Source: Promineifilum sp019695075 (GTDB lineage Bacteria; Chloroflexota; Anaerolineae; Promineifilales; Promineifilaceae). Taken from it: DNA of 64,000 nucleotides. The DNA lies in NCBI GenBank assembly GCA_026129185.1, contig JAHCIO010000017.1, forward strand, positions 24,533-88,532, given 5' to 3'. The notes beneath the pieces were generated by a model. It was not told where the DNA came from, did no database searches, and saw nothing but the letters and a program-made list of their open reading frames with translations. A program made the position numbers and the translations under genes. Below are positions 40,291 through 47,854 of this stretch, in pieces; position 1 is the stretch's first letter; the number at the start of each line of letters is the position of its first letter.

Positions 40291-41085
40291 ATGACGGCGT
40301 ATCAAGAGACACCTATCTATTACGTGGATTCGCCCTTGACGCAGCCGGACGACGACTCCTACCTCCCGTGGCCGCGGTCACAGGTCGCCGCTGACCCCAT
40401 GGCCGCCGTGCAACAGCGCATGGTGCTGGTGCTGGGCGCGTCACTGGTCTTTGTGGCGCTCTTCGCCATGTGGGCCATTCGCATGGGCGGGCTGAGCAGC
40501 GCGGCGGCGGACACGACGTCCGCCGCGCCGGCCGAACAGACCGAGGAGCAAGTCGTGCCGGTGGACACGGGCACGGGCGCGTCGGGCGGCGGCATCGCCC
40601 CGCTTTTCACGCGCGAGGTGCAGCACTGGGCGCCGCAGATCGTCGCCTGGGCGGCCGAGTTCGGCATCGACCCCAACATGGCCGCCACGGTCATGCAGAT
40701 CGAATCGTGCGGCGACCCCAACGCGGTCTCCGGCTCCGGCGCGCAAGGCCTTTTCCAGGTCATGCCCTTCCACTTCAGCGCCGGCGAGAACATGCAAGAC
40801 CCCAACACCAACGCCCGCCGCGGCATGGCCTACCTGGCCCAGGGCATGGAGTTGACCGGCGGCGACACCGGCCTGACCTTCGCCGGCTACAACGGCGGCC
40901 ACGGCACGGCGGCCAAGGGCTGGGCGGCCTGGCCCAACGAGACGCAGCGCTACTACACCTGGAGCACGGGCATCTATCAGGATGCCGTCGCCGGGTCGGC
41001 CAGCAGCGAGACGCTCAACCAGTGGCTCGCCGCCGGCGGCGCGGGGTTGTGCCAGCAGGCGGCGGCGCGGCTCGGCATTCAGTGA
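40291..41085 (+). CDS. Membrane-anchored lytic transglycosylase-like protein
   Basis: The 264-residue protein has one membrane segment near residues 42-63, a Ser/Thr/Ala-rich linker, and a soluble transglycosylase (SLT) domain: ATVMQIESCGDPNAVSGSGAQGLFQVMPFHF holds the catalytic Glu in the ES motif, and AGYNGGHG is the later signature. Such enzymes cleave peptidoglycan glycan strands. It may act in wall remodelling together with the LysM/M23 protein 10 kb upstream. Start ATG 40291. Confidence 0.88.
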   Translation: MTAYQETPIYYVDSPLTQPDDDSYLPWPRSQVAADPMAAVQQRMVLVLGASLVFVALFAMWAIRMGGLSSAAADTTSAAPAEQTEEQVVPVDTGTGASGGGIAPLFTREVQHWAPQIVAWAAEFGIDPNMAATVMQIESCGDPNAVSGSGAQGLFQVMPFHFSAGENMQDPNTNARRGMAYLAQGMELTGGDTGLTFAGYNGGHGTAAKGWAAWPNETQRYYTWSTGIYQDAVAGSASSETLNQWLAAGGAGLCQQAAARLGIQ

Positions 41086-41140
41086 TCTGCGGGCGCGGCG
41101 TGCCCATGCGCGTCGCGCCCTTCCACTTTTCAGACCTCTA

Positions 41141-41252
41141 CTGTGGCGCGATTCTCCGAATCGCGTGCCGCGCCCATGCTCCCCTGTGCGATTCGGGAGA
41201 ATCGCGCCACAGGTTGTCCTGTCTGCGGGCGATTCGGAGAATCGCGCCACAG
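41141..41252. repeat. Repeat family R2 (TGGCGCGATTCTCC), three copies
   Basis: Copy A at 41141-41164 (ctgtggcgcgattctccg...) is inverted relative to copies B (41188-41212) and C (41229-41252), which read gcgattcgggagaatcgcg. Each copy is itself palindromic around GATTCTCC/GGAGAATC. Two more copies lie at 45692-45717 and 45738-45762. All are intergenic. Confidence 0.75.
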
Positions 41253-41253
41253 G

Positions 41254-41282
41254 TTGCCCCACCCTGCCCCGGCGGGCATAAT
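41254..41282 (+). promoter_or_regulatory. Promoter of leaderless methyltransferase
   Basis: TTGCCC (41254-41259), 17 bases, CATAAT (41277-41282). The -10 ends seven bases before ATG 41290. It directly follows R2 copy C. Confidence 0.55.
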
Positions 41283-41289
41283 GGCGCGT

Positions 41290-41883
41290 ATGAGCAAAAT
41301 GGACTCGGTCGACGCGCGCCGCTATGACCAGGGCATGTGGCTGTTGGAGCACGCCCGCCTGGGCGAGTTGCGCCAGCGGCTCGTTGAGCAAGCCCAGGGC
41401 CTGGTGCTGGAGATCGGCACGGGCACGGGCGCGAATCTGCCGTATTACGCGCCGGGGACGCAGGTGATCGCCGTAGACCTGCGGCCGGAACGGCTTGTCG
41501 CCGCCCAACGCAAGGCGCGCCACACGGCGATCGCCGTGGCCGCGGCCGACGCCCACTGGCTGCCCTTCGCCGACGGCGCGTTCGATACGGTTGTGGCGAC
41601 GCTCGTCTTCTGTAGCTTGAGCCAGCCGGAGGCAGGGCTGACCGAGTTGCGGCGGGTTCTGCGGCCGGGCGGGCGGCTGCTCATGTTGGAACACGTGCGC
41701 GGGCAGACGCCGTGGACGCGCCGCCTGACCGATTGGCTCCACCCCGTGTGGTTTGCGCTACAAGGCGAGTGCCACCTCAACCGCGAGACGGCCGCCACCG
41801 TCGCCGCCGCCGGCTTTCACCTCGACCATACCTCCAATCACGCCCGCGGTCTGATTCAGACGATCCTCGCGACGGCTCCCTAG
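41290..41883 (+). CDS. Class I SAM-dependent methyltransferase
   Basis: This 197-residue methyltransferase has motif I VLEIGTGTGANL, the acidic VIAVDLRPERL end of strand 2, and DGAFDTVVATLVFCSL with LRPGGRLLMLEHV. The pattern fits the UbiE/phospholipid or small-molecule methyltransferases. The N-terminal RYDQGMWLLEHARLGELR is typical of these. The substrate is not known. I start at ATG 41290 because the promoter's -10 overlaps the earlier ATG at 41281. It converges on the EamA transporter with overlapping stop codons (CTAG). Confidence 0.85.
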   Translation: MSKMDSVDARRYDQGMWLLEHARLGELRQRLVEQAQGLVLEIGTGTGANLPYYAPGTQVIAVDLRPERLVAAQRKARHTAIAVAAADAHWLPFADGAFDTVVATLVFCSLSQPEAGLTELRRVLRPGGRLLMLEHVRGQTPWTRRLTDWLHPVWFALQGECHLNRETAATVAAAGFHLDHTSNHARGLIQTILATAP

Positions 41884-42785
41884 CGCCAGAAGAGCAGCGC
41901 CACGCCTGCCAGGGCCACGACCGTGCCGGCAATCGCCCGCCGGCTGACCCGCTGCCGGAAGGCGGCGAACTCCAGCGGGATGAGCAACACCGGCGGTAAG
42001 GCCATCAGCGTGGAGGCGATGCCCAGGCGAGCGTTCTGCACGGCCACCAGCGATAGCCAGATGCCCAGGAACGGCCCCACGAACGCGCCGAGCAGGATAG
42101 CCCGCAGGACGCGGCGGTCGCCCCACTGGCGCAGCGTCGGCCTAACCTGCCCGCGCGCCGCCGCCGCGCCCCAGAGCACGACCAGGGCGATGACAATGCG
42201 GATGAGCGTGGCCGAGAGAGCCGGGAAGTCGTCGACCAGCGCGTAGCGGGCCGCCACCAGGTTCGTCACCTGCCCCAGCGCGCCCAACAGGGCGAAGAGC
42301 AGACCGCGCCGGTACTGCTGCCGGTCGGCGTGTGTGTCGCTCCCTTGTCCTTCGGGCCGCCCCTCGGTGACGACCCAGGCGATCCCGGCGATGGCCAGTA
42401 GAATGCCGGCGGCTTCTACACTGGTGATGGCCTCGTTGAAGAGCAGCCGGCCGAAAACAGCGCTGAAGATAGGCACAGTTGACATCAGCAGCATCGCCAG
42501 CCGCGGCCCGATGAGCACGTAGGCGCGAAACAGGAAGGCGTCGCCCAGCACCAGGCCCAGCAGGCTCGATACGGCCAGCCAGCTCCAGCGGAATGGCTCC
42601 ACGCCTGTGGGGAAAAACGCGCCCTCCAGCAGGCGGTGGGCGACGAGTAGATAGAGGCAGGCGAACAGCAACCGGCTGCGGTTGACCACGTCCGCGCCGG
42701 CGCGCCGGCCGGCGTAGCTGAAGAAGATGGCTGTGAACGACCAGCAGACGGCCGTGCCCAGCGCGGCCAACTCGCCCCAGATCAT
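41880..42785 (-). CDS. EamA/DMT family transporter
   Basis: This 301-residue protein has ten probable membrane helices in two EamA repeats. Recognisable blocks are GTAVCWSFTAIFFSYAG, FLFRAYVLIGPRLAMLLMSTVPIFSAVFG, and the second repeat's GIASTLMALPPVLLIPLEF. DMT transporters move small metabolites or drugs; the substrate cannot be read from the sequence. ATG 42785 follows GAGG. It is the last gene of the minus-strand run GNAT-mmuM-NUDIX-EamA. Confidence 0.88.
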   Translation of the reverse strand: MIWGELAALGTAVCWSFTAIFFSYAGRRAGADVVNRSRLLFACLYLLVAHRLLEGAFFPTGVEPFRWSWLAVSSLLGLVLGDAFLFRAYVLIGPRLAMLLMSTVPIFSAVFGRLLFNEAITSVEAAGILLAIAGIAWVVTEGRPEGQGSDTHADRQQYRRGLLFALLGALGQVTNLVAARYALVDDFPALSATLIRIVIALVVLWGAAAARGQVRPTLRQWGDRRVLRAILLGAFVGPFLGIWLSLVAVQNARLGIASTLMALPPVLLIPLEFAAFRQRVSRRAIAGTVVALAGVALLFWR

Positions 42786-42795
42786 CGCGTTGGCC

Positions 42796-43293
42796 TCATT
42801 CGCTCGCCCAGGGCGACTTCTCCTCTTCGAGATAGAGCACCGTGCCGCTGACGCGCGCCCCCAGAGCGCGCCGCACCCGCCGCGCCAGACGGCGGTTGAG
42901 CAACGCCATGGCCTGCTCCGGCGACAGAACGCGGTACTCGCTGAGTTCCTTCGGTGGCAGGCGAATACTGGCGATCTCGACCGCCGGCAACACACCGCCG
43001 TCGAAGATAAAGCTCAGGCTCTCGGTGCGATCCTTGGTCTCATCGGCGAAATCGACGACGAGCAGCCGTAGCGGCCGCCGCGTCAGGCCCAGTTCCTCGG
43101 CCACCTCGCGAACGCAGCCCGCCAGCGGCGACTCGTTGGCCATCACCGTGCCGCCGGGAATCTCCCAGCCCTCCTTATAGATCGGCTTGACGATGAGCAG
43201 CCGGCCGGCCTCGTCGAACAGCAGGCAGCCGGCGGAGATGCGCTTGCCCGGCAGCGTCTGCTGATACTCTTTGCGGTTCAGTCGATCGGCCAT
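42796..43293 (-). CDS. NUDIX hydrolase
   Basis: This 165-residue protein carries a complete NUDIX box, GGTVMANESPLAGCVREVAEELGL, with the G-x5-E-x7-REVAEELG spacing that binds metal. It would cleave nucleoside diphosphate-linked or related compounds. The substrate is unknown. Its start lies 16 bases inside the end of mmuM, and it is followed ten bases later by the transporter. Confidence 0.9.
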   Translation of the reverse strand: MADRLNRKEYQQTLPGKRISAGCLLFDEAGRLLIVKPIYKEGWEIPGGTVMANESPLAGCVREVAEELGLTRRPLRLLVVDFADETKDRTESLSFIFDGGVLPAVEIASIRLPPKELSEYRVLSPEQAMALLNRRLARRVRRALGARVSGTVLYLEEEKSPWASE

Positions 43294-44252
43294 ATGGTAG
43301 CCTTCCGAAAACGGTCGCTGATCTGGCGGATGTGGGCCGGCGTGGTGCGGCAGCAGCCGCCGATGAGGGCCGCGCCCAGCTTGCGCCATTCGCGGCTGAA
43401 TGTGCCGAACTCGGCCGGGGCGGATTCGCCGCGCCAGCAATGCCCGACCGGATCGTAGGTCTCGCCAGAGTTCGGGTAGACGATGATCGGCGTGTCGGTG
43501 ACGGCGCTGATGGCGCGAATGAGGTCGGGGATGAGGCGCGGCGGCGTGCAGTTGACGCCGACGGCGGCCACGCCCGGCCGCCCGGCCAGCCAGGCGGCGC
43601 ACTCAGCGATGGGCGTGCCGTCGCTGATGTGGGCGACGCCGCCCGCGGCGTCGCGGCCGGTGAAGCTGAACCAGGCCCACGCGCCGGGCGTCTCCGCCAG
43701 CAGTCGGGCCAGCGCCCGCGCCTCGGCGAAAGAGGGCAACGTCTCGCAAGCCAGCAGATCCGCGCCACACCCGGCCAGCAACGCCCAGCGCTCGCGGTGG
43801 AAAGCCAGCAACCCGTCCTCGTCCAGGTCGTAGTCGCCGCGATACTCGGAGCCGTCGGCCAGGTACGCGCCGTAGGGGCCGACGCTGGCGGCGACGAGCG
43901 GACGCAGCCGCCGCGCGTGCGGCCCGGCGGCCCAGAAGGCATCGCGCGCCTCGATGGTCAGGGCCACGGCGCGGCGGATGAGCGCCCGTGCCGCCTCAGC
44001 GCTCAGCCCGCGGGCCATGAAGCCGGGCACGGTGGCCTGGTAGCTGGCGCTGGTGCAGCAATCGGCCCCGGCCCAGTAGTAGTCGAGGTGTACCTGGCGG
44101 ATGAGCGCCGGGTCGTCGGCCAGCAGTCGCGCCGACCAGAGGGCGTCAGCCAAATCCGCGCCGCGCCGCTCAAGCTCTGTGGCCAGGCCGCCGTCGAGCA
44201 CCAACGCGCCCTGGCGCGCAATGAAGGGCGTGATCGGGTTGGTCGTGGGCAT
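43278..44252 (-). CDS. mmuM: Homocysteine S-methyltransferase
   Basis: This 324-residue protein has the barrel of the Hcy-methyltransferase family. LVLDGGLATELERRG begins the barrel, and zinc ligands appear as GVNCTPP and GGCCRTTP near residues 230 and 298. In E. coli, MmuM uses S-methylmethionine to make methionine from homocysteine; the short length and lack of cobalamin domains fit that role. ATG 44252 lies 13 bases after the GNAT gene. It overlaps the NUDIX gene by 16 bases. Confidence 0.9.
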   Translation of the reverse strand: MPTTNPITPFIARQGALVLDGGLATELERRGADLADALWSARLLADDPALIRQVHLDYYWAGADCCTSASYQATVPGFMARGLSAEAARALIRRAVALTIEARDAFWAAGPHARRLRPLVAASVGPYGAYLADGSEYRGDYDLDEDGLLAFHRERWALLAGCGADLLACETLPSFAEARALARLLAETPGAWAWFSFTGRDAAGGVAHISDGTPIAECAAWLAGRPGVAAVGVNCTPPRLIPDLIRAISAVTDTPIIVYPNSGETYDPVGHCWRGESAPAEFGTFSREWRKLGAALIGGCCRTTPAHIRQISDRFRKATIWPID

Positions 44253-44265
44253 ACGCGCAGCCGGC

Positions 44266-45612
44266 CTACTCCATCGGGATGACGTGCGACGGCCGCTTGG
44301 GGAACAGCACCCGCATGAGCACCCGCGTGGTGGTATCGTTGGTGAAGCAGTCAGCGTAGTGGGCGACCACCTCCTCGAAGCTGCGATAGCCGAACAGCAG
44401 TTGCAGGAACGACAGATCGGGGAAGGCAGCGTCCCCGTCTTCCAGCCGGTCATAGGCGTAGTTATCGCCCACCTCGCGCAGGCGGCCGGCCTCCCAGACC
44501 AGCGTGAAGCGGCGGCGGTACATATTGACGCGCGTCGTGCCCGTGTGGCCGGCCATGACGCTGGCGGCCAGGCGCGCCTCCAGCGCCGGGGCGATGTGGC
44601 GCAGGAAGGCGGGGATGTCGGGCACGCGCACGTACCAGGCGTAGGGCCGGCTCTGCTTCTCCAGGTCGGGGTCGAGCGCCTCATAGATCGGGTGGGCCTG
44701 GCCCAGGTTGAAGGAGATGTTGGTCAATTGCTCGTTGGCCGCGCGGGTGGCGTTGAGTACGCTGGCCTCGTCGCGCAGGTAGCGCACCAGGAAGCGGCCG
44801 ACCGCCCGCCACGAGTGCCTCGCCCGCACGCCCAGCTCGGAGACGACAATGCCCGTGCCGCGCGGGGTCGTGTTGGCGTAGGCAACCGGCTGCCCGTCGG
44901 GCGTCGTGATGATCTTCAGCTTCAGCCGCCAGGCCGACTCCGGGTGCATGTCGAACAGCTCATACTGCCAATCGGCCGGGCCGCGCAGGCGGGCGATGGC
45001 GCTGCGGCCGAGGTGGGCGGCGTACAGCTCGCCCAGCAGGGGGATGTCGTCGGCCGTCGCCGGGCGAACCCGATATGGCTCCTCGGCCACGGTCTCGTCA
45101 TTACCCGGCCGCGCCCAGAAGAGCTGCCGGCTACCGCCCAGGTCGAGGGCCATGTCGTAGTCGAACTGGCGGTAGTACCAGGGGATGCCGGTGATGGCCG
45201 TCACCAGTTCGCCGCGCGCGGCGCTCAGGCGGTGGATGACCTCCATCTGCCGGCGCACCAGGCCGCGGCGGCGATACTCCGGCCGCGTGGACACCAGCTC
45301 CGGCCGGCCGACCGGGAAGGGGATGCCCTCGTAGGCCCACGTCTGCGAGATGAGGTTCAGCGATGAGACGATGCGTCCGTCGGCGTCGGTGACGACGGTA
45401 AAGTCGCCGGCCTTCGTCGTCGGATGGCAGCCATTCATCAGGTCGTGGGTCCAGTAATAGAGGAACATCTCCGGGTTGTCCGGGTCGTCGGAGTGCATGG
45501 CCAGATTGAACTGGGCCAGCGCTTCGGCGTCGTCGGTCGTCGCCCAGCGCAGGGTCAGGCCATCACCCAGGTCTTGGGGCAAATCAAAAGTCTCGGTCGG
45601 GGTCACAGGCAT
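44266..45612 (-). CDS. GNAT family N-acetyltransferase, two-domain
   Basis: This 448-residue protein has an N-terminal GNAT domain: GRPELVSTRPEYRRRGLVRRQMEVIH is the acetyl-CoA-binding motif with RRRGL. A second half resembles the Eis-type arrangement with an additional GNAT-like domain and a sterol-carrier-like C-terminus. The substrate is not known; Eis-like enzymes acetylate amines, including some drugs. ATG 45612 follows GGAG. It is the first gene of the four-gene operon. Confidence 0.8.
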   Translation of the reverse strand: MPVTPTETFDLPQDLGDGLTLRWATTDDAEALAQFNLAMHSDDPDNPEMFLYYWTHDLMNGCHPTTKAGDFTVVTDADGRIVSSLNLISQTWAYEGIPFPVGRPELVSTRPEYRRRGLVRRQMEVIHRLSAARGELVTAITGIPWYYRQFDYDMALDLGGSRQLFWARPGNDETVAEEPYRVRPATADDIPLLGELYAAHLGRSAIARLRGPADWQYELFDMHPESAWRLKLKIITTPDGQPVAYANTTPRGTGIVVSELGVRARHSWRAVGRFLVRYLRDEASVLNATRAANEQLTNISFNLGQAHPIYEALDPDLEKQSRPYAWYVRVPDIPAFLRHIAPALEARLAASVMAGHTGTTRVNMYRRRFTLVWEAGRLREVGDNYAYDRLEDGDAAFPDLSFLQLLFGYRSFEEVVAHYADCFTNDTTTRVLMRVLFPKRPSHVIPME

Positions 45613-45691
45613 CGTTCTCCAGAATTCACAACGGCGCGGCCCATTATGCAGTAGCTTGCCTGGGCGGGCAACTGGGCCGCCGGTTGCATGC

Positions 45692-45762
45692 CGTGGCGCG
45701 ATTCTCCCGGATCGCGTTCCCCCTCCAACGCGAAGAGGCGATTCTGGAGAATCGCGCCACAA
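45692..45762. repeat. Repeat family R2, copies D and E
   Basis: 45692-45717 reads cgtggcgcgattctcccgg and 45738-45762 is its inverted partner (gcgattctggagaatcgcg). They lie between the GNAT operon promoter region and the small membrane protein. See copies A-C at 41141-41252. Confidence 0.7.
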
Positions 45763-45830
45763 GTCCTATCAGCCGTCCCTCACCTGGACTGCTCTTTCGT
45801 AAGACATTCGTTGGAAACGGCCCGCGGTCG

Positions 45831-45858
45831 TTGACTTCTCCCAGAGATCGCGCAGAAT
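45831..45858 (+). promoter_or_regulatory. Promoter of the 45900 small gene
   Basis: TTGACT (45831-45836), 16 bases, CAGAAT (45853-45858). It leaves a leader of about 35 bases with AAGGAA before ATG 45900. Confidence 0.55.
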
Positions 45859-45899
45859 AGCGGTGTATTGACACGTATAGGCACAAGGAAGCGCAAATT

Positions 45900-46043
45900 A
45901 TGCTAGAATTCGTACTCGACTACTGGCTGACTATTGGCCCCAGCTTTGTGGTGGGCCTGATCCTGTTGCGCGTTCTGCGCCAGCAGCGGGCAGCCAGGGC
46001 CGCGCGTCGGGTCGTCCCCGCGCCCATTATCATCGAGAGGTAA
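45900..46043 (+). CDS. Small membrane protein of 47 residues
   Basis: ATG is preceded by AAGGAA at nine-base spacing and a plausible promoter. The protein has one membrane segment (about residues 8-25, WLTIGPSFVVGLILLRVL), a basic cytoplasmic stretch (RQQRAARAARR), and a short PAPIIIER tail. No family is recognised. It ends 14 bases before the zinc peptidase gene, so it may be a partner or a leader peptide for it. Confidence 0.6.
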   Translation: MLEFVLDYWLTIGPSFVVGLILLRVLRQQRAARAARRVVPAPIIIER

Positions 46044-46057
46044 TCACACGAAAGGCG

Positions 46058-46753
46058 ATGTTCTACCTGGACCCTCTTTACTTAGTTCTGGCTATCCCCG
46101 GGTTGTTGCTGGGCCTGTGGGCGCAAATGCGCGTCAAGGGCACCTTCAACAAGTACGCCAACGTGCGGACAACGCGCAACCTGACGGGCGCGGAAGTAGC
46201 CCGCTACTTGCTGGACAACCAGGGTCTGCAGGACGTCCGCATTGAACAAGTGCAGGGCATGCTGTCCGACCACTATGATCCGCGGGCGCGTGTCCTGCGG
46301 CTTAGCCCGGCCGTCTACGGTACGCCCAGCGTCTCGGCTGCCGGCGTGGCTGCCCACGAAACCGGCCATGCCATCCAGCACTCGGTCGGCTACGGGCCGC
46401 TGCAAATCCGCAGCGCCATTGTGCCCGTCGTCCAGTTCAGCAGCAGCCTGGCCCCCATCCTGATCATCATCGGTCTGCTGCTGCGCTTCACGACACTGGC
46501 CTGGATCGGCGTGATCTTCTTCGCCGCGGCGGTCGTCTTTTCGCTGATCACCCTGCCGGTCGAATTCGACGCCAGCCGCCGCGCCAAGGCGCTGCTGGAC
46601 CAGGGCGGGCTGATGTCCAGCGACGAACTGAAGGGTGTGGACAAGGTGCTCGACGCCGCCGGCTGGACCTATGTGGCCGCCGCCGTCGCCGCCGTCGGGC
46701 AGCTGCTCTACTACGTGCTGCTGCTAACGGGCGGCGGCCGGCGACGCAGTTAG
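46058..46753 (+). CDS. Neutral zinc metallopeptidase (YugP-like)
   Basis: This 231-residue membrane protein has the YugP/zinc_peptidase_2 signature AAHETGHAIQHSVGY, with HEXXH as zinc site, and membrane helices at the N-terminus and in the second half (LAPILIIIGLLLRF, WIGVIFFAAAVVFSLITLP). FDASRRAKALLDQGGL is another family block. The physiological substrate is unknown. ATG 46058 follows AAAGG. A clear terminator stands 30 bases downstream. Confidence 0.9.
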   Translation: MFYLDPLYLVLAIPGLLLGLWAQMRVKGTFNKYANVRTTRNLTGAEVARYLLDNQGLQDVRIEQVQGMLSDHYDPRARVLRLSPAVYGTPSVSAAGVAAHETGHAIQHSVGYGPLQIRSAIVPVVQFSSSLAPILIIIGLLLRFTTLAWIGVIFFAAAVVFSLITLPVEFDASRRAKALLDQGGLMSSDELKGVDKVLDAAGWTYVAAAVAAVGQLLYYVLLLTGGGRRRS

Positions 46754-46784
46754 CGTCTGCCGGGGCGACATTCCGTTAGAAACC

Positions 46785-46819
46785 AAGACGCCAGCCCGCT
46801 CGCTGGCGTCTTTCGTTTC
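46785..46819. terminator. Intrinsic terminator between convergent genes
   Basis: AAGACGCCAGC (46785-46795) and GCTGGCGTCTT (46802-46812) make an 11-bp perfect stem with a 6-base loop, followed by tttcgtttct. The A-rich side before the left arm makes it usable in both directions. Confidence 0.8.
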
Positions 46820-46834
46820 TATGAGGCGCGGCCG

Positions 46835-47731
46835 TCAGTCCAATAACATCTGCGCCTGCGCGAACGCGCCCAGCACTCCGGCGCGATTGCCCAACGCCGG
46901 CGGCACGATGTAGCTGTCGATATCCTCCAGGATGACCGGCGACTGGACGTAGCCGTTCAGGTAGGCCTGCGTCTTGCGCCGCACCAGCGGGAAGAGTTGT
47001 GGTTGCTCCATAACCCCGCCGCCAAGGATGATGCGCTCCGGCGACAGGGTACAGATGAATGTCCGCAGCGCCAGGGCCAGGTAGTGCGCTTCCAACTCCC
47101 AGGCGGGGTGCTCCGGCGGCAACTCAAAGGCCGGCCGGCCCCAGCGCTGGCCGATGGCCGGGCCGGCGGCCATGCCCTCCAGGCAGTCGCCGTGGTAGGG
47201 GCAGAAGCCCTTGTAGGGGTCGGCGGCCCAATCGTGGGGCAAGGCGATGTGGCCGAACTCCGGATGCACCAGGCCGTGCAGCAGCTTGCCGTTGATCATC
47301 CCGCCGCCGCCGACGCCCGTGCCAATGGTCAGGTAGATGAAGTTCTCCAGCCCCTGGGCCGCGCCCCAGCGCCACTCGCCCAGCCCGGCGATATTCACGT
47401 CGGTGTCGAAGCCGACGGGCACGCCCAACGCGCTGCGGAACGGCCCGACCACGTCGGCGTTGGCCCAGCCCGGCTTGGGCGTGCTGGTGATGGTGCCGAA
47501 GTAGGGCGAGTTGGGGTGGGGGTCTAGGGGGCCGAAGGCGGCGATGCCGATCGCGCCGACGGGGCCATAGCGCGCCTCCTGCTCGCGAAAGAAAGCCAGA
47601 GCGCGGCCGATGGTCTCCGCCGGCGTCGTCGTGGGGAAGCGCGCCTCGGCGCGCACGTCATCCGGCCCGCTGCCGACGGCGCACACGAACTTCGTGCCGC
47701 CGGCCTCAATCCCGCCCACGTATGCGTCCAT
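46835..47731 (-). CDS. ROK family fructokinase
   Basis: This 298-residue ROK kinase has the ATP-binding start GGIEAGGTKFVCAVG, the catalytic Asp in FDTDVNIAGLGE, and the zinc site HPEFGHIALP...CPYHGDCLEG. This combination is typical of ScrK-like fructokinases. In this operon it would phosphorylate fructose released by the amylosucrase. AAGGAG precedes ATG 47731; a GTG at 47740 overlaps that site and is less likely. It is the last gene of the sugar locus. Confidence 0.88.
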   Translation of the reverse strand: MDAYVGGIEAGGTKFVCAVGSGPDDVRAEARFPTTTPAETIGRALAFFREQEARYGPVGAIGIAAFGPLDPHPNSPYFGTITSTPKPGWANADVVGPFRSALGVPVGFDTDVNIAGLGEWRWGAAQGLENFIYLTIGTGVGGGGMINGKLLHGLVHPEFGHIALPHDWAADPYKGFCPYHGDCLEGMAAGPAIGQRWGRPAFELPPEHPAWELEAHYLALALRTFICTLSPERIILGGGVMEQPQLFPLVRRKTQAYLNGYVQSPVILEDIDSYIVPPALGNRAGVLGAFAQAQMLLD

Positions 47732-47755
47732 GTCAATCACTCCTTATGGTGGGAA

Positions 47756-47848
47756 GAGGCTCACGCAAAGGACGCCAAGCGAGCAAAGAACGCCAAGAGA
47801 AATCCTCTTTGCGAACTTAACGCCCTTTGCGGTCTTTGCCTGAGGCTC
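47756..47848. repeat. Inverted repeat of the GCAAAG family, second copy
   Basis: The left arm has gaggctcacgcaaaggacgc (from 47756) and the right arm ends gcggtctttgcctgaggctc (47829-47848). Words GCAAAG and CGCCAAG recur as in 1552-1644. A T-run (cttttttt) follows the right arm on the plus strand, but no plus-strand gene precedes it. Confidence 0.7.
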
Positions 47849-47854
47849 TTTTTT

